8,304 bases of DNA, taken from the NCBI GenBank assembly GCA_021783895.1, contig JAJXTJ010000031.1:1-8304 (forward strand), given 5' to 3'. The DNA is from Pseudomonadota bacterium (GTDB lineage Bacteria > Pseudomonadota > Gammaproteobacteria > Burkholderiales > Sulfuricellaceae). Of this stretch, positions 1 through 7,160 are shown one piece after another (positions within the stretch are counted from its first letter, which is position 1; each line of letters opens with the position of its first letter). The notes under the pieces were generated by a model that did not search any database, was not told where the DNA came from, and saw only the letters and a program-made list of their open reading frames with translations. Both the position numbers and the translations under genes were made by a program.

Positions 1-9
1 GATCAGCAC

Positions 10-630
10 TCAACATGATGAAAAACTGGTAGCATGAAATCCACTCGTTGGAAGACGAAATATCGAGGGAACCTCACCACCACCACCACCACCACCACCA
101 CCACCGTCTGTTAGTGGTGGTTTATATAAAGCTTTTGAAGATATAGTATTACTCTCGATTTTTCGGGCCCGGGAAGCCGGAAAATCGGCCCCGGGAACCA
201 GATTTTCCGGCTTCCCGGGAGCCGGAAAATCGGTTCCCTTTGATTTTTCAGCAGAATATCGTGCAGAGGCTTCGTTTATTTTTGTTAGAACTAATCTATA
301 TTTTTTTTGGGCCCGCCATAACTGGTCCACTCTCACAGTCTCATCTCCTTCCTCTACCCACCCTTTTTTTACAAGCAAGCGCAAACCCGCGCGAACCTTA
401 TCTTCTCCGTATAAATGCCGCAAGACGCGAGAAAAATCGGCGGCGCTCTTTCTTACCCAGCCATCTCCATCTCCCTTGTTAAGGCGATCTTGCTCATGTC
501 TTTGCCAATATTCAAGCTGCGCCAGGCACACAGCAGCTGCATGTTCTTTTTTTCCTAAAACATCCAATATCCAAAAATCGATCCGCGCAAACCGGCTTCC
601 CGGAGGGGTTGCAATCAGAGAATTTTTCAT
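10..630 (-). CDS. Putative winged-helix, replication-protein-like protein of an accessory element
   Basis: A 206-residue protein with no family I can name for certain. Residues about 17-45 look like a helix-rich opening (DFWILDVLG, then AAAVCLAQLEYW). Residues about 57-94 (GWVRKSAADFSRVLRHLYG, then an amphipathic helix and KKGWVEE) read like a winged helix-turn-helix of the kind found at the N-terminus of plasmid and phage replication or replisome-organiser proteins. The remainder (about 120-206) is low complexity: a DFPA motif occurs twice (134-137 and 149-152), then ten consecutive glycines (176-185), then a 21-residue tail. The start ATG overlaps the stop of the upstream gene as ATGA, with GGGGTGAG before it as a possible ribosome-binding site, so translation is probably coupled. 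DNA binding is an inference from the fold-like pattern. A replication role rests on context (repeats upstream, AlpA-like neighbour) and is weaker. The glycine run may mean that the C-terminus is dispensable or degenerating. Confidence 0.6.
   Translation of the reverse strand: MKNSLIATPPGSRFARIDFWILDVLGKKEHAAAVCLAQLEYWQRHEQDRLNKGDGDGWVRKSAADFSRVLRHLYGEDKVRAGLRLLVKKGWVEEGDETVRVDQLWRAQKKYRLVLTKINEASARYSAEKSKGTDFPAPGKPENLVPGADFPASRARKIESNTISSKALYKPPLTDGGGGGGGGGGEVPSIFRLPTSGFHATSFSSC
75..105. repeat. Pure trinucleotide microsatellite, (GGT)10 on the coding strand
   Basis: Ten uninterrupted CAC-phase triplets plus one base on the plus strand, read as ten GGT glycine codons in the leftward gene (residues 176-185). 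The uniform codon use shows recent slippage expansion rather than selection for a glycine-rich peptide. Changes in repeat number would keep the frame. Bases 97-104 and 114-121 are also complementary (8 bp, 9-base loop), so the end of the tract can fold into a small hairpin. Confidence 0.9.
168..233. repeat. Inverted and direct repeat cluster inside the winged-helix gene
   Basis: Bases 168-186 and 201-219 form a perfect 19-bp inverted repeat around a 14-base spacer. A third copy at 214-233 repeats 168-188 in direct orientation with one base missing. The shared core is CCGGAAAATC or its complement. On the coding strand this encodes the DFPA...GKPEN...DFPA segment (residues about 134-155). The stem would be strong in DNA or mRNA. 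It could be a protein-binding cluster, a hairpin, or simply the remains of an internally duplicated coding segment. Confidence 0.85.
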
Positions 631-1118
631 TTCTCACCCCTTTCCTCTCCGGTTTTACTATCAATAAAATCGATAGTCAGGTGCTTTGCTGGTGCAGCGG
701 TGGGGGGGGCTTCAGGGGCGGGTGAAGCGAGCGGAATAACCGGATCGCGAAGAAGTTGATCGCGAGCAAGCTGCTCAACTTTTGTTGGCCGGCCAACGCG
801 ACGCCTTCCCTCAAGTGTTGAGTTCGGTGTCGCGGCAGGGGGCGGAGTGACCGCCTGACGGTGATCTTCAAGCCATTCAAGGACGTCGACAAGACGCCAA
901 ATCGGCGATTTGCTGCCAGGCGGTGTGCAGGCTGGAGGCAACTTCCAGGGTGCGCGACATTTGTCGGCTTGCAGCGTTGATTCCGCCCTCCCCAGCAGAA
1001 CTGAAAGCCCTGAATACCCAAAACTTGGGAGAAAATTAGATAGGATTTGATACGATCCGGCAGAGATTGCCGGCTGAGCTGCAGCTGCGATAGCAGCATT
1101 TGTGTGATTTTTTGACAT
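627..1118 (-). CDS. Putative AlpA/excisionase-like small DNA-binding protein
   Basis: A 163-residue protein. Residues about 38-87 (from SVLLGRAESTLQADKC through PIWRLVDVLEWLEDHR) resemble the compact MerR/excisionase-type helix-turn-helix of AlpA-like proteins: a short recognition segment, a basic proline-containing linker (PPGSKSPIW), then a helix ending in W-L-E. Residues 105-113 (RRRVGRPTK) contain the GRP core of an AT-hook. The flanks are low complexity, rich in Ala/Pro (8-22 and 90-98, 128-144), and the acidic/basic tail ends EERGEK. The ATG at 1118 is preceded by AAGG about 9 bases upstream, inside a hairpin (see 1120-1143). It overlaps the next gene by ATGA, so the two form an operon transcribed away from tRNA-Leu. 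Such proteins usually act as repressors, excision factors or activators of mobile elements; here it is a candidate to bind the palindrome at 1293-1321. The family call is moderate; the regulatory target is inference. Confidence 0.6.
   Translation of the reverse strand: MSKNHTNAAIAAAAQPAISAGSYQILSNFLPSFGYSGLSVLLGRAESTLQADKCRAPWKLPPACTPPGSKSPIWRLVDVLEWLEDHRQAVTPPPAATPNSTLEGRRRVGRPTKVEQLARDQLLRDPVIPLASPAPEAPPTAAPAKHLTIDFIDSKTGEERGEK
702..709. repeat. Homopolymer G8 (C8 on the coding strand)
   Basis: Eight identical bases inside the C-terminal coding part of the AlpA-like gene (codons for about EAPPT, residues 136-140). A one-base slip would replace roughly the last 24 residues and disturb the overlap with the downstream start. 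It lies after the predicted DNA-binding segment, so binding could survive a slip. Confidence 0.85.
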
Positions 1119-1119
1119 G

Positions 1120-1143
1120 GCGGCGCCTTGGATTTAGCGCCGC
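1120..1143 (-). promoter_or_regulatory. Hairpin overlapping the ribosome-binding site of the AlpA-like gene
   Basis: Bases 1120-1126 (GCGGCGC) pair perfectly with 1137-1143 (GCGCCGC) around a 10-base loop. The stem begins two bases upstream of the start codon. In the leftward mRNA the only Shine-Dalgarno-like bases (AAGG) sit at the loop/stem junction, so the fold would limit ribosome access. It could equally be a DNA operator. The fold is seen in the sequence; any function is inferred. Confidence 0.4.
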
Positions 1144-1244
1144 GTATCGGATTCCGCAGTTGTTTTTTTGTAACGTGGCCTTCGCAAATGCAGGCTGGCC
1201 ACCGCCCCCGCCCGCCCCCATATTGCCCGTTCGTTGTTTTATCG

Positions 1245-1262
1245 CTTTGCGATCTTTGCGAT
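1245..1262. repeat. Tandem 9-bp repeat CTTTGCGAT x2
   Basis: Two exact head-to-tail copies of CTTTGCGAT. The first copy also forms the right half of a short palindrome, ATCGC-TTT-GCGAT (1241-1253). It lies in the leader between the -10 at 1300-1305 and the AlpA-like gene, where a repressor or initiator could bind. Confidence 0.6.
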
Positions 1263-1292
1263 TGCGGTGCTGGAATGTCGGATCCGATGTTC

Positions 1293-1321
1293 AATAATAA
1301 TTTTAGTGATAAATTATTATT
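1293..1321. promoter_or_regulatory. AT-rich palindrome, probable operator
   Basis: Bases 1293-1303 (AATAATAATTT) and 1311-1321 (AAATTATTATT) are perfect 11-bp inverted repeats with a 7-base centre. The palindrome covers the whole spacer and most of the -10 of the leftward promoter, the classic position for a repressor site. The AlpA-like protein encoded downstream is the obvious candidate ligand. Alternatively it is an easily melted AT-rich element of an origin. Confidence 0.55.
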
Positions 1322-1327
1322 TGTCAA
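1300..1327 (-). promoter_or_regulatory. Sigma70-type promoter for the two accessory genes
   Basis: On the minus strand a perfect -35 TTGACA (plus-strand bases 1322-1327) is followed after 16 bp by TAAAAT (1300-1305; 5 of 6 matches to TATAAT). Transcription would start near 1292-1294 and run leftward through a leader of about 175 bases before the ATG at 1118. The 27-bp direct repeats lie just upstream of the -35. Confidence 0.65.
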
Positions 1328-1342
1328 TCTTTGTTTCTACAA

Positions 1343-1403
1343 ATAATTACTTATCGTGCAGCCAGACTTCCGCCTTATAATTACTTATCGTGCAGCCAGA
1401 CTT
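1343..1403. repeat. Two exact 27-bp direct repeats, 34-bp period (iteron-like)
   Basis: Bases 1343-1369 and 1377-1403 are identical, with a 7-base spacer. The core is CTTATCGTGCAGCCAGACTT. A weaker third match, CTTATGGTGTAG (10 of 12 bases), begins at 1416, 32 bases after the equivalent point of the second copy, so an older array may be decaying. The repeats lie 16 bp or more upstream of the -35 of the leftward promoter. Iterons bound by a replication initiator, or activator/excisionase sites, would look like this. Confidence 0.85.
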
Positions 1404-1438
1404 TTGCTTACTTTTCTTATGGTGTAGGGCATGGGGTT

Positions 1439-1467
1439 TTGTCACTCTTGTCACCCATTTGTCACCC
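1439..1467. repeat. Three TTGTCAC direct repeats
   Basis: TTGTCAC occurs at 1439-1445, 1448-1454 and 1459-1465; the last two extend to GTCACCC. Spacing is 9 and 11 bp, close to one helical turn, which would place bound proteins on one face of the DNA. On the other strand the unit reads GTGACAA, a core also found, as I recall, in mini-F iterons; this is only a resemblance. Confidence 0.65.
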
Positions 1468-1539
1468 GAAGGGTTTGAAAACAGAAGAAATCAGGAGTAA
1501 GTAGAAGTAAGCTAATGTCGCTTAACTCGTTGAATTTAC

Positions 1540-1626
1540 TGGTGCCGGGAGCCGGAATCGAACCGGCACGCTATTGCTAGCGCGGGATTTTGAGTCCCGT
1601 GCGTCTACCAGTTCCGCCATCCCGGC
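1540..1626 (-). tRNA. tRNA-Leu(CAA)
   Basis: The minus strand gives a complete class II tRNA with encoded CCA (1540-1542). The acceptor stem GCCGGGA (1620-1626) pairs with TCCCGGC (1544-1550), with A as discriminator base. The anticodon loop is CTCAAAA, with anticodon CAA at 1590-1592, reading UUG codons. A long variable arm (stem CGCTA/TAGCG) is typical of leucine tRNAs, and the T arm is GCCGG-TTCGATT-CCGGC. It diverges from queA. No hairpin with a T-run follows its 3' end, so the transcript may run into the accessory region, whose genes have the same orientation. The 3' end faces the accessory patch, the usual polarity for integration into a tRNA gene. Confidence 0.96.
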
Positions 1627-1644
1627 TGGTCTAGTGAGTCGCGA

Positions 1645-1673
1645 ATTATCAACCAAAAACATTTTCCCGGCAA
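1645..1673 (-). promoter_or_regulatory. Sigma70-type promoter of tRNA-Leu
   Basis: On the minus strand TTGCCG (plus-strand bases 1668-1673) is followed after 17 bp by GATAAT (1645-1650). The next bases, TCGCGAC, form a GC-rich discriminator, as expected of stable-RNA promoters under stringent control. Transcription would start about 12 bases before the mature tRNA 5' end. The element fills most of the 57-bp divergent spacer shared with queA. Confidence 0.6.
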
Positions 1674-1683
1674 GTTTCTTCGT

Positions 1684-3809
<2,126 letters not shown>

Positions 3810-3812
<3 letters not shown>

Positions 3813-3818
3813 TAAAAT
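3810..3818 (+). promoter_or_regulatory. Extended -10 promoter for yajC-secD-secF
   Basis: The bases TG-A-TAAAAT match the extended -10 pattern TGnTATAAT in all but one position. The TGA of the tgt stop codon supplies the TG. No good -35 is present 17 bp upstream, which extended -10 promoters can tolerate. Transcription would begin about 25-30 bases before the yajC start. It would allow the Sec genes to be expressed independently of queA-tgt. Confidence 0.45.
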
Positions 3819-3851
3819 GCGCTGTTTCGTTTTTAGTAATGGAGAATCAAT

Positions 3852-4178
3852 ATGTTGATTAATATGGCTTATGCAGCCGATGGCGCGCCGCCCGATATGA
3901 TGGGCAGCCTGCAACAATTTCTGCCTCTGATCGTGATTTTCGCGTTGTTCTACTTCATGATGATCCGCCCGCAGATGAAGCGTGCCAAGGAGCAGAAGAA
4001 CATGATCGAGTCGCTGCAAAAAGGCGACGAAGTGGTCACCGTCGGCGGCGAACTGGGCAAGGTGACGAAAGTGAGCGAAAACTACATCGGCCTGGAAATC
4101 GCCACGAATATCGTGATCCATGTGCAAAAGTCGGCGATTACGACCCTGCTGCCGAAGGGCACGATCAAGGAAATTTAA
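3852..4178 (+). CDS. yajC: Sec translocon accessory subunit YajC
   Basis: A 108-residue single-span inner-membrane protein that associates with SecD and SecF in the SecYEG holotranslocon. A hydrophobic segment at about 21-38 ends in the family hallmark FYFMMIRPQMKRAKEQ (34-49), followed by a basic cytoplasmic domain with GDEVVTVGGELGKV (58-71). GGAG lies 7 bases before the ATG, a good ribosome-binding site. Length matches the family (about 110). It is separated from secD by a 109-bp spacer that is mostly a long imperfect hairpin. Confidence 0.96.
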   Translation: MLINMAYAADGAPPDMMGSLQQFLPLIVIFALFYFMMIRPQMKRAKEQKNMIESLQKGDEVVTVGGELGKVTKVSENYIGLEIATNIVIHVQKSAITTLLPKGTIKEI

Positions 4179-4185
4179 GTGGGAC

Positions 4186-4269
4186 GTGAGGGGTGAGAAG
4201 GTGAGGGGTGAGGCGAAAAGTCAAACCCCCACGTCGCTAGCTTTTCCGCCTCACCCCTCACCCCTCACG
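4186..4269. repeat. Long imperfect hairpin of GTGAGGG-type heptamers between yajC and secD
   Basis: Bases 4201-4220 pair with 4241-4261 along a 20-bp stem with one bulged base, around a 20-base loop. The left side also holds a direct repeat of GTGAGGGGTGAG (4186-4197 and 4201-4212), and the right side carries the complementary CTCACCCCTCACCCCTCACG. The structure ends 6 bases before the secD ribosome-binding site and has no T-run, so it is not a normal terminator. It may be a REP-like dispersed repeat, an RNA-processing or stability element, or a partial attenuator between yajC and secD. Confidence 0.85.
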
Positions 4270-4287
4270 CTTTACGGAGTTTGCTGA

Positions 4288-6105
4288 ATGAACCGTTATC
4301 CCCTGTGGAAATATCTTGTCATCGCCGTGGCGATGCTGTCCGGCCTGATTTACACTTTGCCCAATTTCTTCGGCGAATCCCCCGCAGTCCAGGTTTCGCC
4401 GCTGCGCGGCATGACCAAGGTGGACCAGGAGTTGATGACGCAGGTCGATGAGGTGCTGAAGAAAAACAGTCTCGCCTATCAGGGCATTGGGTTCGATGCC
4501 TCCGGCGTCAAGGTGCGTTTTGCCGATACCGACACCCAGATCAAGGCCAAGGACATTCTTCAGTCTCAGCTCGGAGAGAACTTCGTGGTGGCGCTGAATC
4601 TGGTGTCGAGCTCACCCAGGTGGCTTTCCATTCTTGGCGCACATCCGATGTACCTTGGCCTGGACTTGCGCGGCGGGGTGCATTTCCTGCTGCAGGTGGA
4701 CATGAAGGCGGCGATCACCAAGGCGATGGACCGCTATAAAGGAGAAATCCGCACCGATCTGCGCGAGAAAAGAATCGCCTATTCCGGTATTGTCCGGCAG
4801 GATCAGGAGGTGGAGATCAAGTTCCGCGATGCCGTATCGCGCCAGCAGGCGATGGAAGAACTGCAAAAGACCTCGCCGGATCTGCTGCTAAAGGATGTTG
4901 ACGAGGGCGCCGACTTCAAGTTGATGGGCACTCTCAAACTGGCGGCGCAGAACCGCATCCAGGATTTCGCCCTGCAGCAGAACATCACCACTCTGCGCAA
5001 CCGTATCAACGAACTCGGCGTGGCCGAACCGATCATCCAGCGGCAGGGCATGGACCGCGTCGTGGTGCAACTGCCCGGCGTGCAGGATACCGCCAAGGCC
5101 AAGGACATTCTCGGTCGCACCGCCACCCTGGAAATCCGCATGGTGGACGAGGAACATGACGTGACGGCCGCAGTGCAGAGCGGCCAGATACCCTTCGGCG
5201 ACGAGCTTTATACCGAGCGCAAGGGCATGCCGTTACTGGTGAAGAAGGACGTGGTGCTGACCGGCGATTATATCAGCGACGCGCAACCCGGCTTCGATGG
5301 GCAAAGCGGCGAACCTGCCGTGCATATCAATCTGGATGGCCGCGGCGCGCGCATCTTCAGGCAACTGACGCGTGATAACGTGGGCAAGCGCATGGCGATT
5401 CTGCTGGTTGAAAAAGGCAAGGGAGAAGTGATCACCGCGCCGGTGATCCGCGAGGAAATCGGCGGTGGCCGGGTACAAATTTCAGGCAGCATGACCAGCA
5501 CGGAAGCCAGCGATGTGGCTCTGCTGCTACGCGCCGGTGCGCTGGCTGCGCCGATGGAAATCATCGAGGAACGCACCGTCGGACCAAGCATGGGCGCGGA
5601 GAACATCGCCAAAGGTTTCAATTCCAATATTTATGGCTTCATCGCCATTTCTGTCTTCATGATGTTCTATTATCGTTTTTTCGGAATGATTTCGACAGCG
5701 GCGCTGGTCGTTAACGTGTTTCTGCTGGTGGCGGTTCTTTCGCTGCTGCAGGCCACATTGACCCTGCCTGGCATGGCGGGTATCGCCCTGACGGTGGGCA
5801 TGGCGATCGACGCCAACGTGCTGATCAACGAGCGCATCCGCGAGGAAATCAGAAATGGCTGCTCGCCGCAGGCCGCGATCCATGCCGGCTACGAGCGGGC
5901 GTTCGCCACCATTCTTGACTCCAATGTCACCACTTTTATCGCCGGTATGGCGCTATTCTGGCTGGGTTCCGGCCCGGTGCGCGGGTTTGCGGTGGTGCTG
6001 TGCCTCGGTATCCTGACTTCGATGTTCAGCGCCGTGGTGGTGTCGCGCGGCATCGTCAACCTGACCTACGGACGCAAGGCCAGGCTGGAAAAGGTTTCAA
6101 TTTAA
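4288..6105 (+). CDS. secD: Protein translocase subunit SecD
   Basis: A 605-residue inner-membrane protein that, with SecF, uses the proton-motive force to drive late steps of Sec export from the periplasmic side. An N-terminal membrane segment (about 7-24) is followed by a large periplasmic domain containing LGLDLRGGVHFLLQVD (123-138) and NELGVAEPIIQRQG (241-254). A C-terminal membrane bundle (about 445-592) follows, with GMAIDANVLINERIREE (504-520). Asp508 corresponds to the conserved membrane acid linked to proton conduction in the family. GGAG lies 8 bases before the ATG. Length is close to the E. coli protein (about 615). Order yajC-secD-secF is standard. The stop is followed within two bases by a dispersed repeat. 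Confidence 0.98.
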   Translation: MNRYPLWKYLVIAVAMLSGLIYTLPNFFGESPAVQVSPLRGMTKVDQELMTQVDEVLKKNSLAYQGIGFDASGVKVRFADTDTQIKAKDILQSQLGENFVVALNLVSSSPRWLSILGAHPMYLGLDLRGGVHFLLQVDMKAAITKAMDRYKGEIRTDLREKRIAYSGIVRQDQEVEIKFRDAVSRQQAMEELQKTSPDLLLKDVDEGADFKLMGTLKLAAQNRIQDFALQQNITTLRNRINELGVAEPIIQRQGMDRVVVQLPGVQDTAKAKDILGRTATLEIRMVDEEHDVTAAVQSGQIPFGDELYTERKGMPLLVKKDVVLTGDYISDAQPGFDGQSGEPAVHINLDGRGARIFRQLTRDNVGKRMAILLVEKGKGEVITAPVIREEIGGGRVQISGSMTSTEASDVALLLRAGALAAPMEIIEERTVGPSMGAENIAKGFNSNIYGFIAISVFMMFYYRFFGMISTAALVVNVFLLVAVLSLLQATLTLPGMAGIALTVGMAIDANVLINERIREEIRNGCSPQAAIHAGYERAFATILDSNVTTFIAGMALFWLGSGPVRGFAVVLCLGILTSMFSAVVVSRGIVNLTYGRKARLEKVSI

Positions 6106-6106
6106 A

Positions 6107-6166
6107 ACAATCGCCTTTCACGTTCGCTCCCTCTCCCGCCAGTGGGAGAGGGTTGGGGAGAGGGGA
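6107..6166 (+). repeat. Dispersed intergenic repeat, copy A (after secD)
   Basis: This 60-base element starts just after the secD stop. It contains a perfect 9-bp GC-rich hairpin, CCCTCTCCC (6129-6137) with GGGAGAGGG (6144-6152), then GGGGAGAGGGG. By eye it matches the reverse complement of 7898-7957 at about 49 of 60 positions. No T-run follows the hairpin directly, so termination would be weak. It resembles abundant CCCTCTCCC-type intergenic repeats of proteobacteria. Confidence 0.8.
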
Positions 6167-6215
6167 TTAAAAAATTTGTGGCTAGATGTAGTTAGATATT
6201 TTCAAGGAAAAGACC

Positions 6216-7157
6216 ATGCTGGAGTTTTTCAATATCAAACACGACATCCCGTTCATGAGCTATGCGCGGGTGACCACCATGATCTCCCTGGTGACGTTCA
6301 TCGCGGCGGTGGCGTCGCTGGGGCTGAAGGGGCTCAACCTGGGGGTGGACTTTACCGGCGGCACGGTAATGGAGGTGAGTTACAGCCAGCAGGCGGATGT
6401 CCACAAGATTCGCGATACCCTGAACAAAATCGGCATGCAGGATGCGGCGGTGCAGAATTTCGGCACGGCGCGTGACGTCTTGATACGTCTGCCACTCAAA
6501 CCCGAGCTCACCACCGCCAAGCTTTCCGACCAGGTGTTCCAGGCTTTGAAGGCTGCGGACAACACCGTTACGCTGAAGCGCGTCGAGTTCGTCGGCCCAC
6601 AGGTCGGCAAGGAGCTGTATGATAACGGCGCGCTGGCGCTGCTGGTGGTCAGCCTCGGCATCATGGCCTACCTCGCCATGCGTTTCGAATGGCGCTTCTC
6701 GGTGGCGGCGATCATCGCCAACATGCATGACGTGGTGATCATTCTCGGCTTCTTCGCCTTTTTCCAGTGGGAGTTTTCCCTCACCGTGCTGGCCGGCATC
6801 CTGGCCGTGCTCGGCTATTCGGTCAACGAATCCGTGGTGGTGTTCGACCGGGTGCGCGAAAACTTCCGCAAGATGCGCAAGGCCTCGGTCCCCGAGGTGA
6901 TTGATAACGCCATCACCCGCACCATGTCGCGCACCATCATCACCCATACCATGACCGAGCTGATGGTGTTGTCGATGCTGTTCTTCGGTGGCGAGGCGCT
7001 GTTCTATTTCGCCCTGGCGCTGACCATCGGCATCGTCTTCGGCATCTATTCCTCGGTGCTGGTGGCCAGCCCGATCGTGATGTGGCTGGGTGTGTCGCGT
7101 GAGGATTTCCTCAAGCCGGAGAAGAAGGAAGGCGAAGGGGTAGAAGCGTTGCCCTGA
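6216..7157 (+). CDS. secF: Protein translocase subunit SecF
   Basis: A 313-residue six-span inner-membrane partner of SecD. An N-terminal membrane segment (about 18-36) precedes the signature NLGVDFTGGTVMEV (41-54). A short periplasmic domain follows (about 55-135), then five membrane segments (about 138-292). The conserved motif GYSVNESVVVFDRVREN (200-216) includes Asp211. The basic/acidic cytoplasmic tail (EKKEGEGVEALP) is normal. AAGGA lies 7 bases before the ATG. Length is close to the family norm (about 310-325). A 110-bp spacer containing repeat copy A separates it from secD. Confidence 0.98.
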   Translation: MLEFFNIKHDIPFMSYARVTTMISLVTFIAAVASLGLKGLNLGVDFTGGTVMEVSYSQQADVHKIRDTLNKIGMQDAAVQNFGTARDVLIRLPLKPELTTAKLSDQVFQALKAADNTVTLKRVEFVGPQVGKELYDNGALALLVVSLGIMAYLAMRFEWRFSVAAIIANMHDVVIILGFFAFFQWEFSLTVLAGILAVLGYSVNESVVVFDRVRENFRKMRKASVPEVIDNAITRTMSRTIITHTMTELMVLSMLFFGGEALFYFALALTIGIVFGIYSSVLVASPIVMWLGVSREDFLKPEKKEGEGVEALP

Positions 7158-7160
7158 GCT

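Larger units (their letters stand above)
1119..1521. other. Non-coding, repeat-rich control region (origin-like) between accessory genes and tRNA-Leu
   Basis: About 400 bp without a credible gene; the short open frames here overlap repeats and resemble nothing. It contains, from left to right: a start-codon hairpin (1120-1143); a C-rich run at 1202-1219 that is G-rich in the leftward transcript; tandem 9-mers (1245-1262); an AT-rich palindrome with a promoter (1293-1327); two exact 27-bp repeats (1343-1403) plus a possible degenerate third near 1416; and three TTGTCAC repeats (1439-1465). Iterated sites, an AT-rich palindrome and an adjacent winged-helix gene are the usual ingredients of an iteron-type origin or a multi-site regulatory region. 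I see no convincing DnaA box (TTATNCACA), which counts against a standard theta origin. Confidence 0.5.

Noticed and set aside
75..105. Phase-variation tract
   Set aside because: Triplet changes keep the reading frame, so classic on/off switching is not expected; only linker length would vary.
1036..1221. Possible 61-residue leader peptide on the minus strand starting at 1221
   Set aside because: Its start lies in the G-rich run without a ribosome-binding site, and it overlaps the first gene in another frame with no recognisable features.
677..1327. Long 216-residue open frame on the minus strand overlapping the AlpA-like gene
   Set aside because: It is a different frame over the same DNA, crosses the promoter, palindrome and hairpin, and has a composition typical of out-of-frame translation; the 627-1118 frame has helix-turn-helix-like features and an ATGA junction.
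1343..1403. CRISPR array
   Set aside because: There are only two full copies with a 7-base spacer; CRISPR spacers are about 25-40 bases and would differ. No cas gene is visible.
1627..1683. preQ1 riboswitch upstream of queA
   Set aside because: The spacer is 57 bp and largely occupied by the opposing tRNA promoter; no preQ1 aptamer-like hairpin is seen.
6129..6152. Rho-independent terminator after secD
   Set aside because: The 9-bp stem is strong but is followed by TTGGGGAGAGG, not a T-run, and secF follows in the same operon.
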